A stretch of 64,000 nt of DNA, taken from positions 1-64,000 of the forward strand of contig CAUTYZ010000008.1 in the NCBI GenBank assembly GCA_963543015.1, read 5' to 3'. Below, piece after piece: positions 46,186-54,979 of this stretch; the stretch's first letter is position 1, and the number at the start of each line of letters is the position of its first letter. The position numbers and the translations under genes were made by a program. The notes below the pieces were generated by a model. That model saw only the letters and a list, made by a program, of their open reading frames with translations. It was not told where the DNA came from and did no database searches. This DNA is from Alloscardovia sp963543015 (GTDB taxonomy: Bacteria > Actinomycetota > Actinomycetes > Actinomycetales > Bifidobacteriaceae).

Positions 46186-46850
46186 TTGGGCAGATATGTG
46201 TACCTCCAATGGAGTCGATACATCTTGGTCCGGGCTTGAATGTTTTGGGGATGCATCATCCTTCGATTTTCTTTCAATATTCTCAATTGCTTAAAGGTAA
46301 TCAAGAGATTGGGAATGTGTATGATGAAGAGGGAAATTTGATGGAAAAACTTAATTCACGAGTTCTTTTCATTGGTGACATTGCCGGGATATACAGTTAT
46401 GATGAGTGGTTTATCAAACAAGCGGTGCTTAAGGTGTTAACTAACCTCGATGAGACACATTTAAAAGAGTTACACGAGATTTATGAAAAGGGATACTCTG
46501 TATTCGATACTGTAGCCCTAGAAGGAATGCTACCGGTAAGGCTCACTGCTGAATTTGATACGAAGTCAATTTTAGGAATTTATAAGCCGATTATCGATGT
46601 GCCGAGTTCACAAAACTTCTACGATGTTATACAATCGGTAATTGATACCGCAGGAGCTCTGAACGAAAAACGGATGCTCGTGTTGTTGCATATAACTAAA
46701 TATTGTACCGACGAGCAGATAAACTACTTAACTACTGACATTTTGAGACAAAACTTACAGGTTCTATCTCTTGAATGGACTGACCATCTATTCAGATTCG
46801 ATAACGGAAGAAGCTGGTACATTGATGAAGACTTTGAGCAATTCTCATGA
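46182..46850 (+). CDS. csn2: CRISPR-associated protein Csn2
   Basis: Csn2 defines subtype II-A. It is a ring-forming, DNA-end-binding protein needed for spacer uptake. The 222-residue length and the place after cas2 fit the short Csn2 group. Segments such as LNSRVLFIGDI and LLHITKYCTDEQINYL agree with the family. It ends 27 nt before the first repeat, so the leader must partly lie in its 3' end. Confidence 0.9.
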   Translation: MIGQICVPPMESIHLGPGLNVLGMHHPSIFFQYSQLLKGNQEIGNVYDEEGNLMEKLNSRVLFIGDIAGIYSYDEWFIKQAVLKVLTNLDETHLKELHEIYEKGYSVFDTVALEGMLPVRLTAEFDTKSILGIYKPIIDVPSSQNFYDVIQSVIDTAGALNEKRMLVLLHITKYCTDEQINYLTTDILRQNLQVLSLEWTDHLFRFDNGRSWYIDEDFEQFS

Positions 46851-46877
46851 ATTGTTCAGGAAACATTAAGGCTATCA
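46851..46877 (+). promoter_or_regulatory. CRISPR leader end
   Basis: Only 27 nt separate the csn2 stop from repeat 1. No good promoter is visible in this gap, so the array promoter is inside csn2 or the array is read from the cas operon. The degenerate repeat at the far end supports a leader on this side. Confidence 0.5.
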
Positions 46878-48629
46878 GTTTCGGATGTCTGACGGATCAA
46901 TGAGGTAGACCACGATTTGCCGAGGTATCGGGATTGGATGTCTGTTTCGGATGTCTGACGGATCAATGAGGTAGACCACAGTGTTCATTTGTCTGTTACT
47001 TGCTCAAAGGTTTCGGATGTCTGACGGATCAATGAGGTAGACCACTCATACGCGGGTCGAGGAAGCTGATCGGCGGTTTCGGATGTCTGACGGATCAATG
47101 AGGTAGACCACAAATAATGTCAGTACCCTTTGGAAAATCCTGTTTCGGATGTCTGACGGATCAATGAGGTAGACCACAGTCAATAGAACGGGCGCACTGG
47201 ACGAGCTGTTTCGGATGTCTGACGGATCAATGAGGTAGACCACATTACACCGTTTGAGTTAAAAATTATTCCGGTTTCGGATGTCTGACGGATCAATGAG
47301 GTAGACCACCCGCGCCTGATTTCTCGTTAAATCAGCCGTGTTTCGGATGTCTGACGGATCAATGAGGTAGACCACATTACACCGTTTGAGTTAAAAATTA
47401 TTCCGGTTTCGGATGTCTGACGGATCAATGAGGTAGACCACCGGTGTCCCGAAGGGCTTACTCAACACAACGTTTCGGATGTCTGACGGATCAATGAGGT
47501 AGACCACTAACAACATTCAAAAAGCGCTCTCCGTCATGTTTCGGATGTCTGACGGATCAATGAGGTAGACCACCGTGGTGAGGAATGGAATTTGCCAACT
47601 CAAGTTTCGGATGTCTGACGGATCAATGAGGTAGACCACAGCAGATCACCCGGCTTCATTTTATCGATTGTTTCGGATGTCTGACGGATCAATGAGGTAG
47701 ACCACGGTTCGTCCCACGTGTTCCACTCCACTGATGTTTCGGATGTCTGACGGATCAATGAGGTAGACCACTATTTTCAGCTCCCCTTACGCGCCCCAAC
47801 CGTTTCGGATGTCTGACGGATCAATGAGGTAGACCACAGTTTGTTCCCGTGTTAGACATGATGATGCGTTTCGGATGTCTGACGGATCAATGAGGTAGAC
47901 CACACGCCGCTTCTAATCCGCTTATCTTGTATAGTTTCGGATGTCTGACGGATCAATGAGGTAGACCACTCGGTAATGGTGAGGCGCGCCGAAACGCTCG
48001 TTTCGGATGTCTGACGGATCAATGAGGTAGACCACTACTATGCAAGGCATTCATAGCCAGCTCAAGTTTCGGATGTCTGACGGATCAATGAGGTAGACCA
48101 CATTACCAACTTGGTAACAGAGCCTGTCATAGTTTCGGATGTCTGACGGATCAATGAGGTAGACCACCTAAGAGTGAGCGTGAAATACTCCAAGGAGGTT
48201 TCGGATGTCTGACGGATCAATGAGGTAGACCACTAAAAATATCCCCCAAGCGAAGCGTCTCGCGTTTCGGATGTCTGACGGATCAATGAGGTAGACCACA
48301 TACTGACCCTATCCCATACTTTACCCGGTGTTTCGGATGTCTGACGGATCAATGAGGTAGACCACCACAGTCAAGTTGAGAACGTTCGCGCCTTTGTTTC
48401 GGATGTCTGACGGATCAATGAGGTAGACCACTTAGCTGCTCCTGCATCAGATAATGCCCCGGTTTCGGATGTCTGACGGATCAATGAGGTAGACCACCGA
48501 ATGATGTCATGTGTCGCGCTATCACTAGTTTCGGATGTCTGACGGATCAATGAGGTAGACCACGCCTGCGAGCCAACAAGACGATTAGTCGCCGTTTCGG
48601 ATGTCTGACGGATCAATGATGTAGACCAC
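46878..48629 (+). CRISPR. Type II-A CRISPR array, 27 repeats and 26 spacers
   Basis: The 36-nt repeat begins GTTTCGGATGTCTGACGG and ends GAGGTAGACCAC. It recurs at an exact 66-nt period, so every spacer is 30 nt. The last repeat (48594-48629) has one G-to-T change near its 3' end, marking the old, trailer side. The repeat strand pairs with the tracrRNA, so crRNAs are made left to right. Spacers 6 (47244) and 8 (47376) are identical. No spacer was seen to match this window by eye. Confidence 0.98.
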
Positions 48630-48824
48630 TTTACGTAGTTTTTTCACACCTCCCATTAAAGTAGTTAAGGCAATGAACTAACTCGTGCAATGCCAGCATA
48701 GGGTGGGTAGAATTGCTCAAAACTTAAGACTCGGGCCAGGAAAATAGCACAGGTCCGAATCAAAACCGATAATCAAACCAACCCCAACCCACACCCACCA
48801 CTCAGAGAGGGCAACGATTGCCTT
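48630..48824. other. Spacer between the CRISPR array and the MFS gene
   Basis: It holds a T run (48641-48646) that may end the array transcript and a C-rich stretch (48776-48803). No reading frame is supported. Confidence 0.4.
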
Positions 48825-50171
48825 ATGTCACAGTTGACCAGCAGTAACAAGTACGGCAAGTCCATATTCCAGCGCATTTTCGGCGGATACGGCGAACTGC
48901 TTCGCGTTCCTGGAGCAGCCCGTTATGCTATTGGCGCGGTCATTGCTTCTATGCCATTCCCGATGGTTGGCATGTGCATTACGATTTCTGTGCAGCAGAT
49001 TTACGGCAGCTACACGCTTGCGGGCACGTTGAGCGCTGTTCAAGCGATTTCTTTGGCAATTTTGACCCCAGTTTTTGGCGGATTGGTCGATCGTTTTGGG
49101 CAGACGAAAGTGTCATTACCGATTATCGGTGTGTGGGTTGTCGCAGCGATTTCACTGATTACGTGTATCCAATTGCGCGTTCCTCAGTGGATTTTGTACT
49201 TTATCGTGCCGTTCATGGCATTCATCCCACCATGGGGTGCGATGAGTCGTGCGCGATGGACGTATCTGCTCAAAGATACGGACAATAGTTCGGAGAAAAT
49301 TGACCGTGCAATGGGCTTCTCCTCGGTTCTGGATGAAGCGATGTGGATGATTGGAAATCCGCTGTCGTCCATTCTTGCAGTGATTTCCGGCGTTTTGTCT
49401 TTCTCCTTTACAGGCGTATGCGTGGCAGTTGGTGCTATCATGTTCCTTTCTGTGCGAGCTGCTGAGCCTCCAAGCCAGACTGAGTTGGCCGCGCGAGAGG
49501 GGATCACTCGCAAAGAATATCGTGAGCGTGAAGCGAATCGTCTTGCGCGTATTTCCGGGGAGCAAGAGCTGGATGGGAAGACGTCCATTATCTCCTTGGG
49601 CTTCATTGCATTGTGTACTACATGGTTCGGTCTCGGCGCTTTCCAAGGAGCGAGCGGTATTTCCATTATCGCCTTCGCGAAAGAGCAAAACGTCCAGTCA
49701 TTCACTGGTTTCGTTTTTGCGTGCTTCTCCATGAGTGCCCTCGTAGGTGCTACGTTATACGGTGCGAAATCGTGGACAATTCCGCTTTGGATTCGCTTCT
49801 ACTTCTGCATCGTTATCGTGGCAATTGGCCTGAGCTCGTTCATTTTTGCGCGCAATATTTGGACAGTTATGATTATTTACCTCATTATCGGTGTCTGCCA
49901 GTCGCCGACATGGATTAACGGTAATCAGATTCTTTTGCATCTTGTACCGCCAACTCGTTTTACAGAAGGCGTGGCAATTATGAGCGCAATGAACGCTATC
50001 GGAAGTTCCATCGGAAACTCAATTAGCGGATACTTCATCGATGAGTATGGTTCGCACGGCGGATTTATGGTCGTTGCTGTGCTGGCATTTATCGCGTTGA
50101 TTATTGCGTTCTCCGGATTGAAGCAAATTCGAGAAGCGACTGTGAAGCCGATGCTTGTCACCATCGAATAG
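48825..50171 (+). CDS. MFS transporter
   Basis: This 448-residue protein has about 12 membrane helices. It shows the MFS loop GGLVDRFGQTKV and a long charged central loop (AAREGITRKEYREREANRLA) between the halves. It is a paralogue of the MFS protein at 18268. The nearest purine-rich ribosome site (GAGAGGG) is about 14 nt upstream. The substrate is unknown. Confidence 0.85.
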   Translation: MSQLTSSNKYGKSIFQRIFGGYGELLRVPGAARYAIGAVIASMPFPMVGMCITISVQQIYGSYTLAGTLSAVQAISLAILTPVFGGLVDRFGQTKVSLPIIGVWVVAAISLITCIQLRVPQWILYFIVPFMAFIPPWGAMSRARWTYLLKDTDNSSEKIDRAMGFSSVLDEAMWMIGNPLSSILAVISGVLSFSFTGVCVAVGAIMFLSVRAAEPPSQTELAAREGITRKEYREREANRLARISGEQELDGKTSIISLGFIALCTTWFGLGAFQGASGISIIAFAKEQNVQSFTGFVFACFSMSALVGATLYGAKSWTIPLWIRFYFCIVIVAIGLSSFIFARNIWTVMIIYLIIGVCQSPTWINGNQILLHLVPPTRFTEGVAIMSAMNAIGSSIGNSISGYFIDEYGSHGGFMVVAVLAFIALIIAFSGLKQIREATVKPMLVTIE

Positions 50172-50202
50172 AATAAAAATTGAGCATATAAGACCTATAG
50201 CA

Positions 50203-50235
50203 AAGGCGGGTGCTGCGTGATAGCAGTCCCGCCTT
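50203..50235. terminator. Bidirectional terminator between the MFS and TetR genes
   Basis: AAGGCGGG pairs with CCCGCCTT, with inner TGCTGC/GCAG. The genes converge on it. Confidence 0.75.
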
Positions 50236-50264
50236 GTGCATAGGAATCGTCGGATGTGCATCAA

Positions 50265-50891
50265 TTATCGACGCAACTGTTTCAAGGTTTGCTGTGTCAA
50301 AAATTCCAAATCAGGAGTTTGCTCAAAATTCGGATCAAAGATGAAACGTCCCATGAACATACCCAAAAATTGGCTAGTCAAAATGGTTTGAATCTGCTCA
50401 ATCGTCATACTATCGTCAAACGTTGGATCCTTTTTTCCAATCTCAACAATACGAGGGGCAACATGTCGAATAATCGGCAAAACGAGGTCGACCACTGCCG
50501 AGCGCATGTATTCGCTGACAAGCGCCTCATGGTAGAGGATGCGAATCACGTCGGTATTGTCGAGGAAAAAGGCTGTGCGATCCGTGATAATAAACCGAAT
50601 GTAGTCTTCCAATGAATCGTAGGTATCGAATTGGCTCGATAAATCTGTGCCCATCTGCTTGCCAATTGGCTCGATGACTGCCAGAAGTAAATCCTGCTTC
50701 GTCGGAAAATACTTGAAAACAGTTGCCTGGCTAATTCCCGCATCTTGAGCAATCTGGACTGTGGATGTCTTGTCATAACCTTGCGTGGAAAACAGTTTCA
50801 ACGCTGCTAGAAGTGCTGCTTTCTTTCCGTGAGGAGCATCCATCTGCTCAATTGCTGCGCTTTGCGACGTGAGAATTCGTGAATGTGCCAT
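50265..50891 (-). CDS. TetR family transcriptional regulator
   Basis: This 208-residue repressor has an N-terminal helix-turn-helix (TVQIAQDAGISQATVFKYFPTKQDLLLAVI, residues about 45-75) and a ligand domain. It is the last gene after an ABC exporter in the same direction, 69 nt from the permease gene. It probably binds the palindrome upstream of the ATPase gene and controls its own operon. The ligand is unknown. Confidence 0.9.
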   Translation of the reverse strand: MAHSRILTSQSAAIEQMDAPHGKKAALLAALKLFSTQGYDKTSTVQIAQDAGISQATVFKYFPTKQDLLLAVIEPIGKQMGTDLSSQFDTYDSLEDYIRFIITDRTAFFLDNTDVIRILYHEALVSEYMRSAVVDLVLPIIRHVAPRIVEIGKKDPTFDDSMTIEQIQTILTSQFLGMFMGRFIFDPNFEQTPDLEFLTQQTLKQLRR

Positions 50892-50960
50892 GGTGTTCGC
50901 TTTCTTAGTTAATGACGATGGGCCTGAGGACAGTCGGGTGGGGCGTTGGGGTGCCCAAGG

Positions 50961-52184
50961 CTATGCCTTCCTGTATCGACGAAGTCCAGCGACGTTCAAA
51001 GCTGTGAGAACTACCCAGAATCCGAACAAAATCAGCAGATTCATGGCAATTGCATCAAAGCCTTTTCCTTGAATAATAACATCAGTCATAGCTGTACTCG
51101 AGTATGACATTGGGAAAATAACCTTAATCGCCTGTGCCCACTGAGGAAGCGAATCGAGCGGGATAAGGCCGGAGAAGAGAATTTGTGGAATGACAACGAG
51201 CGGGATGAATTGCATCATTTCAAATTCTGTATTCACCAGAGTCGACAGCAGGAATCCAATCGACAGTGCGACGAGAGCCAAGAGGAAGTTAATGAGGAAT
51301 ATGTAGGCGACGTTTCCGGCAATTTCAATGTGAAGAAGCCAGATACTTGCGCTGACGATGATCGTTGTCTGAACGAGTGCAATCAATGCGTAGCTCACAA
51401 TGTATCCCCAGACGATTTCGCTACGGCGGACAGGGGTTGCGAGCAGTCGATCGAGAGTGCCGGTTGAACGTTCGCGAAGCAGAGCCATTCCTGAGATGAG
51501 GAAGACGTAGAAGAACACGACGAAGTTCATCATGATAGGGGACACTTTTGCAAAATACGTGGTGTCAGAGCTGCCGTAGACGTAGTGTTCTGAGATGGAT
51601 GGGGCAGAAGCGGATTCGGATTCTGCAGTCGATCCCGAAGCGGATTCTTGGGTAGCCTGACTCTGAGTTTGGCTTTGCGTTTGGGTTTGTGCTTGACTCT
51701 GTGCTTGGCTATTGCTCTGACGAGTGGACTGCTGGAGTTGGGCTTTCAATTGCGCCGACTGAGCAAGCACTTCCTTAAGAGTATCGCGCAATTTTTCCGT
51801 ATTCGTGCGCACAAGAGAAGTGTTGAATGCCTGCTTGCTTAATGCTGTCTGAGATACATCATAATTCGTATAGGTGATGTCGTACGTATTTTTGTCTTTG
51901 TTATACGAAATGGTCGTATCGAGTTTTCCATCTTCCAGTGCTTTGTGAGCTGCTGAATTGTTGGAATATTCATTAACAGACACGTGGTCGATATCATTCA
52001 AAGTTTTGGTAATAGAGGAGTCCACGTTTACCGTTCCGACCGTAACGTCGATATTTGTCGTAGCGGTAAAGAGAACGCTCACAAGCCACATAATGAACAA
52101 TGGTGCGAAAATTGTCAGCGCAAGAGTGCGCTTGTCGCGGATGATTTCGCGCAAAACTTTTTGAGAAATTGCTAAGGTACGCAT
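50961..52184 (-). CDS. ABC-2 type export permease
   Basis: This 407-residue membrane protein has one helix near residues 20-40, a large external part, then five helices (from FVVFFYVFLISGMALL onward), the usual ABC-2 layout. LREIIRDKRTLALTIFAPLF and RSTGTLDRLLATPVRRSE are family-typical. The external part carries a repetitive Gln/Ser/Thr stretch (about residues 150-195). It forms an exporter with the ATPase encoded just upstream, probably for a drug or lipid-like compound. Confidence 0.9.
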   Translation of the reverse strand: MRTLAISQKVLREIIRDKRTLALTIFAPLFIMWLVSVLFTATTNIDVTVGTVNVDSSITKTLNDIDHVSVNEYSNNSAAHKALEDGKLDTTISYNKDKNTYDITYTNYDVSQTALSKQAFNTSLVRTNTEKLRDTLKEVLAQSAQLKAQLQQSTRQSNSQAQSQAQTQTQSQTQSQATQESASGSTAESESASAPSISEHYVYGSSDTTYFAKVSPIMMNFVVFFYVFLISGMALLRERSTGTLDRLLATPVRRSEIVWGYIVSYALIALVQTTIIVSASIWLLHIEIAGNVAYIFLINFLLALVALSIGFLLSTLVNTEFEMMQFIPLVVIPQILFSGLIPLDSLPQWAQAIKVIFPMSYSSTAMTDVIIQGKGFDAIAMNLLILFGFWVVLTALNVAGLRRYRKA

Positions 52185-52213
52185 TGTTAAAAACTTTCTA
52201 ATTCGAAGGGGTG

Positions 52214-52945
52214 TTAATTCTTCTCGGCAGTGTTGTCGTCGACTGCAAGGAATACGTCTTCCAGCGTCGACACGTTATACCGTGCTTTGAGGTTAGCTGG
52301 GGTACCGCATGCGATGATGTGTCCGTTGAGCAGCAATGCAATTCGGTCGCATAGTTCTGCTTCGTCCATGACGTGCGTTGTGACGAGAAGTCCTGCTCCG
52401 TTGTCGCGAAGAGTGGTCAATTCTGCCCAAATTTGACGGCGCAGATGAGGATCAATACCGACAGTCGGTTCATCAAGAATCATCAAGTCAGGATTGGATA
52501 GCAGAGTAATTCCAAGGGACAAGCGGCGCTTCATACCGCCAGAGTAATTTTTGACCTGAATAGTGAGCTTGTCGGTAAGATTAACCACCCGTGCCGCGTG
52601 AGCGATAGCGTTTTTGAGCTCGTTTTTGTGCAGGCCAATCATTTTGCCGAAGATTTCGAGGTTTTCTTTTCCGGTCAGGGATTCATACAGAGCATCGGAC
52701 TGAGCCATGTAGCCAATTTTGCCCAAAATCTTTCGGTTTGGCATAGCCGTATCTAAAACAGAAACCGTTCCGCTATCAGCCTTTTCCATACCGAGAGCAG
52801 TTTTGATAAGAGTGGACTTGCCTGATCCTGAAGGTCCGAGAAGTCCGGTAATGGAGGAAGGTGGGAGAGTGAAGTCGATGTTATCGAGCACGGTCACGTG
52901 CGAGAAAGATTTCGAAACGCCATGGAGTGCGATTAAGTCAGCCAT
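52214..52945 (-). CDS. ABC exporter ATP-binding protein
   Basis: This 243-residue ATPase has Walker A GPSGSGKST (residues 37-45), signature SGGMKRR near 138, Walker B LMILDEP near 157 and the switch His in TTHVMDEAE. The frame is open to 52951, but AAAGG directly abuts that ATG and suits the one at 52945. It is first in an operon with the permease and TetR genes. Confidence 0.93.
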   Translation of the reverse strand: MADLIALHGVSKSFSHVTVLDNIDFTLPPSSITGLLGPSGSGKSTLIKTALGMEKADSGTVSVLDTAMPNRKILGKIGYMAQSDALYESLTGKENLEIFGKMIGLHKNELKNAIAHAARVVNLTDKLTIQVKNYSGGMKRRLSLGITLLSNPDLMILDEPTVGIDPHLRRQIWAELTTLRDNGAGLLVTTHVMDEAELCDRIALLLNGHIIACGTPANLKARYNVSTLEDVFLAVDDNTAEKN

Positions 52946-52993
52946 TGTCATCCTTTCGGGCGTTGTTTGTATTCAAGTTGTGTATTCACGTAT

Positions 52994-53017
52994 AGGTGAG
53001 TGAGTACTCACTTACCT
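52994..53017. promoter_or_regulatory. Palindromic TetR-type operator
   Basis: Half sites AGGTGAGTGAGT and ACTCACTTACCT form a 24-bp palindrome with one mismatch, 49 nt before the ATPase start. TATATA lies next to it. This is the likely site for the TetR protein at 50265. Confidence 0.7.
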
Positions 53018-53042
53018 CGATATATAGTACGGTACGGTCTGC

Positions 53043-53076
53043 AAAAAATAAAGACCCGCGTGTTGAGACGCGGGTC
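53043..53076 (-). terminator. Terminator of the DUF1304 gene
   Basis: On the minus strand GACCCGCG/CGCGGGTC is followed by TTTATTTTTT. Confidence 0.85.
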
Positions 53077-53119
53077 GTGAAAGGAAGTCGTGAAAGGAAG
53101 AAATGCAAAAATGGCAAAT

Positions 53120-53515
53120 TTACAAAAATAAACCAATAATCGTGAAGATCAATGCGAGCACTGGGAAAGTACCTTGCTTAGCAGATGCGCTTGCATAAGT
53201 GCTGTCCTTAAGAACCAAACCGAGAGCCGCGCACATCATCGATGCGACGCCTGCGATGATGAGAGCGCCACCGACGGTATGAGATGCAAAAATTGTGACA
53301 AGGATGCCGACGAAAACTTCGATAGCCAAGAATCCGTTATACAAACCTTGATTGTATGCATAAAAAGCAAATGGGCGAGCCTCTTCAGAAGTACCACCAA
53401 AAGCCTTACGAGCCAATGGGCCTTCCCATGCAAACATTTCCATGTATGCGATGAGAACGTGCAGTGCAGCGGTCAAACCTGCAAAAATTAGGCCGATAAT
53501 CAATGCAATATTCAT
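53120..53515 (-). CDS. DUF1304 family membrane protein
   Basis: This 131-residue protein has four hydrophobic helices. HVLIAYMEMFAWEGPLARKAF and AYNQGLYNGFLA are the conserved DUF1304 segments. Its function is not known. It is expressed as a single gene with its own terminator. Confidence 0.9.
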   Translation of the reverse strand: MNIALIIGLIFAGLTAALHVLIAYMEMFAWEGPLARKAFGGTSEEARPFAFYAYNQGLYNGFLAIEVFVGILVTIFASHTVGGALIIAGVASMMCAALGLVLKDSTYASASAKQGTFPVLALIFTIIGLFL

Positions 53516-53748
53516 AGCTTCATCTTAAAGTGAGACAGCTACGCAAACCTATCATCGAGAGGAAGAATTGCTCAAGGCGTGAATTTTGCAGAATTGTCTA
53601 TTTGTGCTTGGTTGTTTCGGCTCTTTTTGTCTCATTCGTGCTCGACCTTATTCGGACTATCGTCCTAGTCATCTTCTTCATGCTCGTCATAAATAATCGC
53701 TATAGGAGTGTGGGCATTTATGCAAAATAATCTTGTTAGCGTTGAGGT

Positions 53749-54918
53749 ATGACGCATTTTGACACACAATTAGTTCATGGAGTTGCTATTGGTGATAACG
53801 CAACAAAAGCAGTGAATCCGCCGATTTATAATTCTTCGACGTATGCTTTTGATACGGTTCGTGAATACCCGCGCTGGGATTACGCACGTTCGGGCAATCC
53901 TACGCGAGAAGCAGTCGAGAAGCAGATTGCAGCCTTGGAACATGGCACGCAAGCTTTTGCATTTTCGTCCGGTTTGGCGGCGATTCATGCGGCGTTCTCA
54001 ATTTTTGCACCCGGTGACCATATCATCACTGGAGACAATATTTACGGTGGAACGTACTCCATTATTCATGAGTATTTTGAACGCTGGGGGCTAGAATTTT
54101 CTGAGGCGGATACGACGTCGGAAGAATCTCTAGAGGAAGCTTTCGCTGCGGCTGAAGAGGCAGGAAAGTCTGTGAGTGCCATCTACTTTGAAGTCGTGAC
54201 GAATCCTTTGCTAAAGGTTTCTGACGTCGAGACTGTGGTACGAGTTGCTCACAAGCACGGTGCATTGGTTATTATTGACAACACTTTTGTCACTCCGTTT
54301 GGGCAGAATCCGCTCGATTTAGGCGCGGATATTGTGGTTCATTCTGCTACAAAGTATCTTTCAGGTCATTCCGACATCATGGCAGGAGTGGCGGTAACAC
54401 AAAGAGACGATCTTGCTCAAAAATTGTATTTTGCGCTCAATCGCGTAGGCGGAGCATTATCGCCAAATGATGCGAGCTTGCTCAGGCGTGGTATTCAAAC
54501 GCTTTCGCTGCGTATGGAAAGACAGCAAGAAAATGCGCTGGCAGTGGCACAGTGGTTGGAAAAGAATGAGTTTGTGTCGCACGTCAATTATCCGGGCCTG
54601 CCGAGCAACAAGTATCATGAATTGGCTTCGCAAACGTTGAAAAATTTCGGGGGAGTGCTCTCTGTCGAATTTGACGAGAGAGTAGATGCTGAACGTTTAC
54701 TTGATTCTTTGCAACTTTTTACTGTTGCTGTATCGCTCGGAGCCGTGGAATCTTTAGCAGAATTGCCATGTCGTATGACTCATTTCGAGCTTTCTCGTCA
54801 GGAGCGACTTAAGCACGGAATTACTGATGGATTAGTGCGATTAAGTGTCGGAATTGAAGATATCCGGGACATCATCGCGGATCTTGAGCAAGCACTAGAA
54901 AAGGCAAAAATTGCATAA
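53749..54918 (+). CDS. metB: Cystathionine gamma-synthase/lyase-type PLP enzyme
   Basis: This 389-residue PLP enzyme of the Cys/Met metabolism family shows YARSGNPTREAVEKQIA, GGTYSI and the PLP lysine in SATKYLSGHSDI (near residue 202). Synthase and lyase forms are hard to separate by motif; the symbol metB is the better guess given the neighbouring metY. It acts in sulfur transfer between cysteine and homocysteine. No good ribosome site precedes ATG 53749, although GTTGAGG is near. Confidence 0.75.
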   Translation: MTHFDTQLVHGVAIGDNATKAVNPPIYNSSTYAFDTVREYPRWDYARSGNPTREAVEKQIAALEHGTQAFAFSSGLAAIHAAFSIFAPGDHIITGDNIYGGTYSIIHEYFERWGLEFSEADTTSEESLEEAFAAAEEAGKSVSAIYFEVVTNPLLKVSDVETVVRVAHKHGALVIIDNTFVTPFGQNPLDLGADIVVHSATKYLSGHSDIMAGVAVTQRDDLAQKLYFALNRVGGALSPNDASLLRRGIQTLSLRMERQQENALAVAQWLEKNEFVSHVNYPGLPSNKYHELASQTLKNFGGVLSVEFDERVDAERLLDSLQLFTVAVSLGAVESLAELPCRMTHFELSRQERLKHGITDGLVRLSVGIEDIRDIIADLEQALEKAKIA

Positions 54919-54954
54919 AATAATAGGGAGATAGATTTTTATCTCCCCATTATT
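54919..54954. terminator. Shared terminator of the metB-like and metY genes
   Basis: AATAAT plus GGGAGATA pairs with TATCTCCC plus ATTATT around a 6-nt loop. It lies between convergent genes. Confidence 0.8.
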
Positions 54955-54979
54955 CTTGCGGATTAATTAGTCTCGATGA

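Noticed and set aside
47046..48616. Open frames across the CRISPR array on the minus strand with repeated VVYLIDPSDIRN and WSTSLIRQTSET peptides
   Set aside because: They are translations of the 36-nt repeat and its spacers, not genes.
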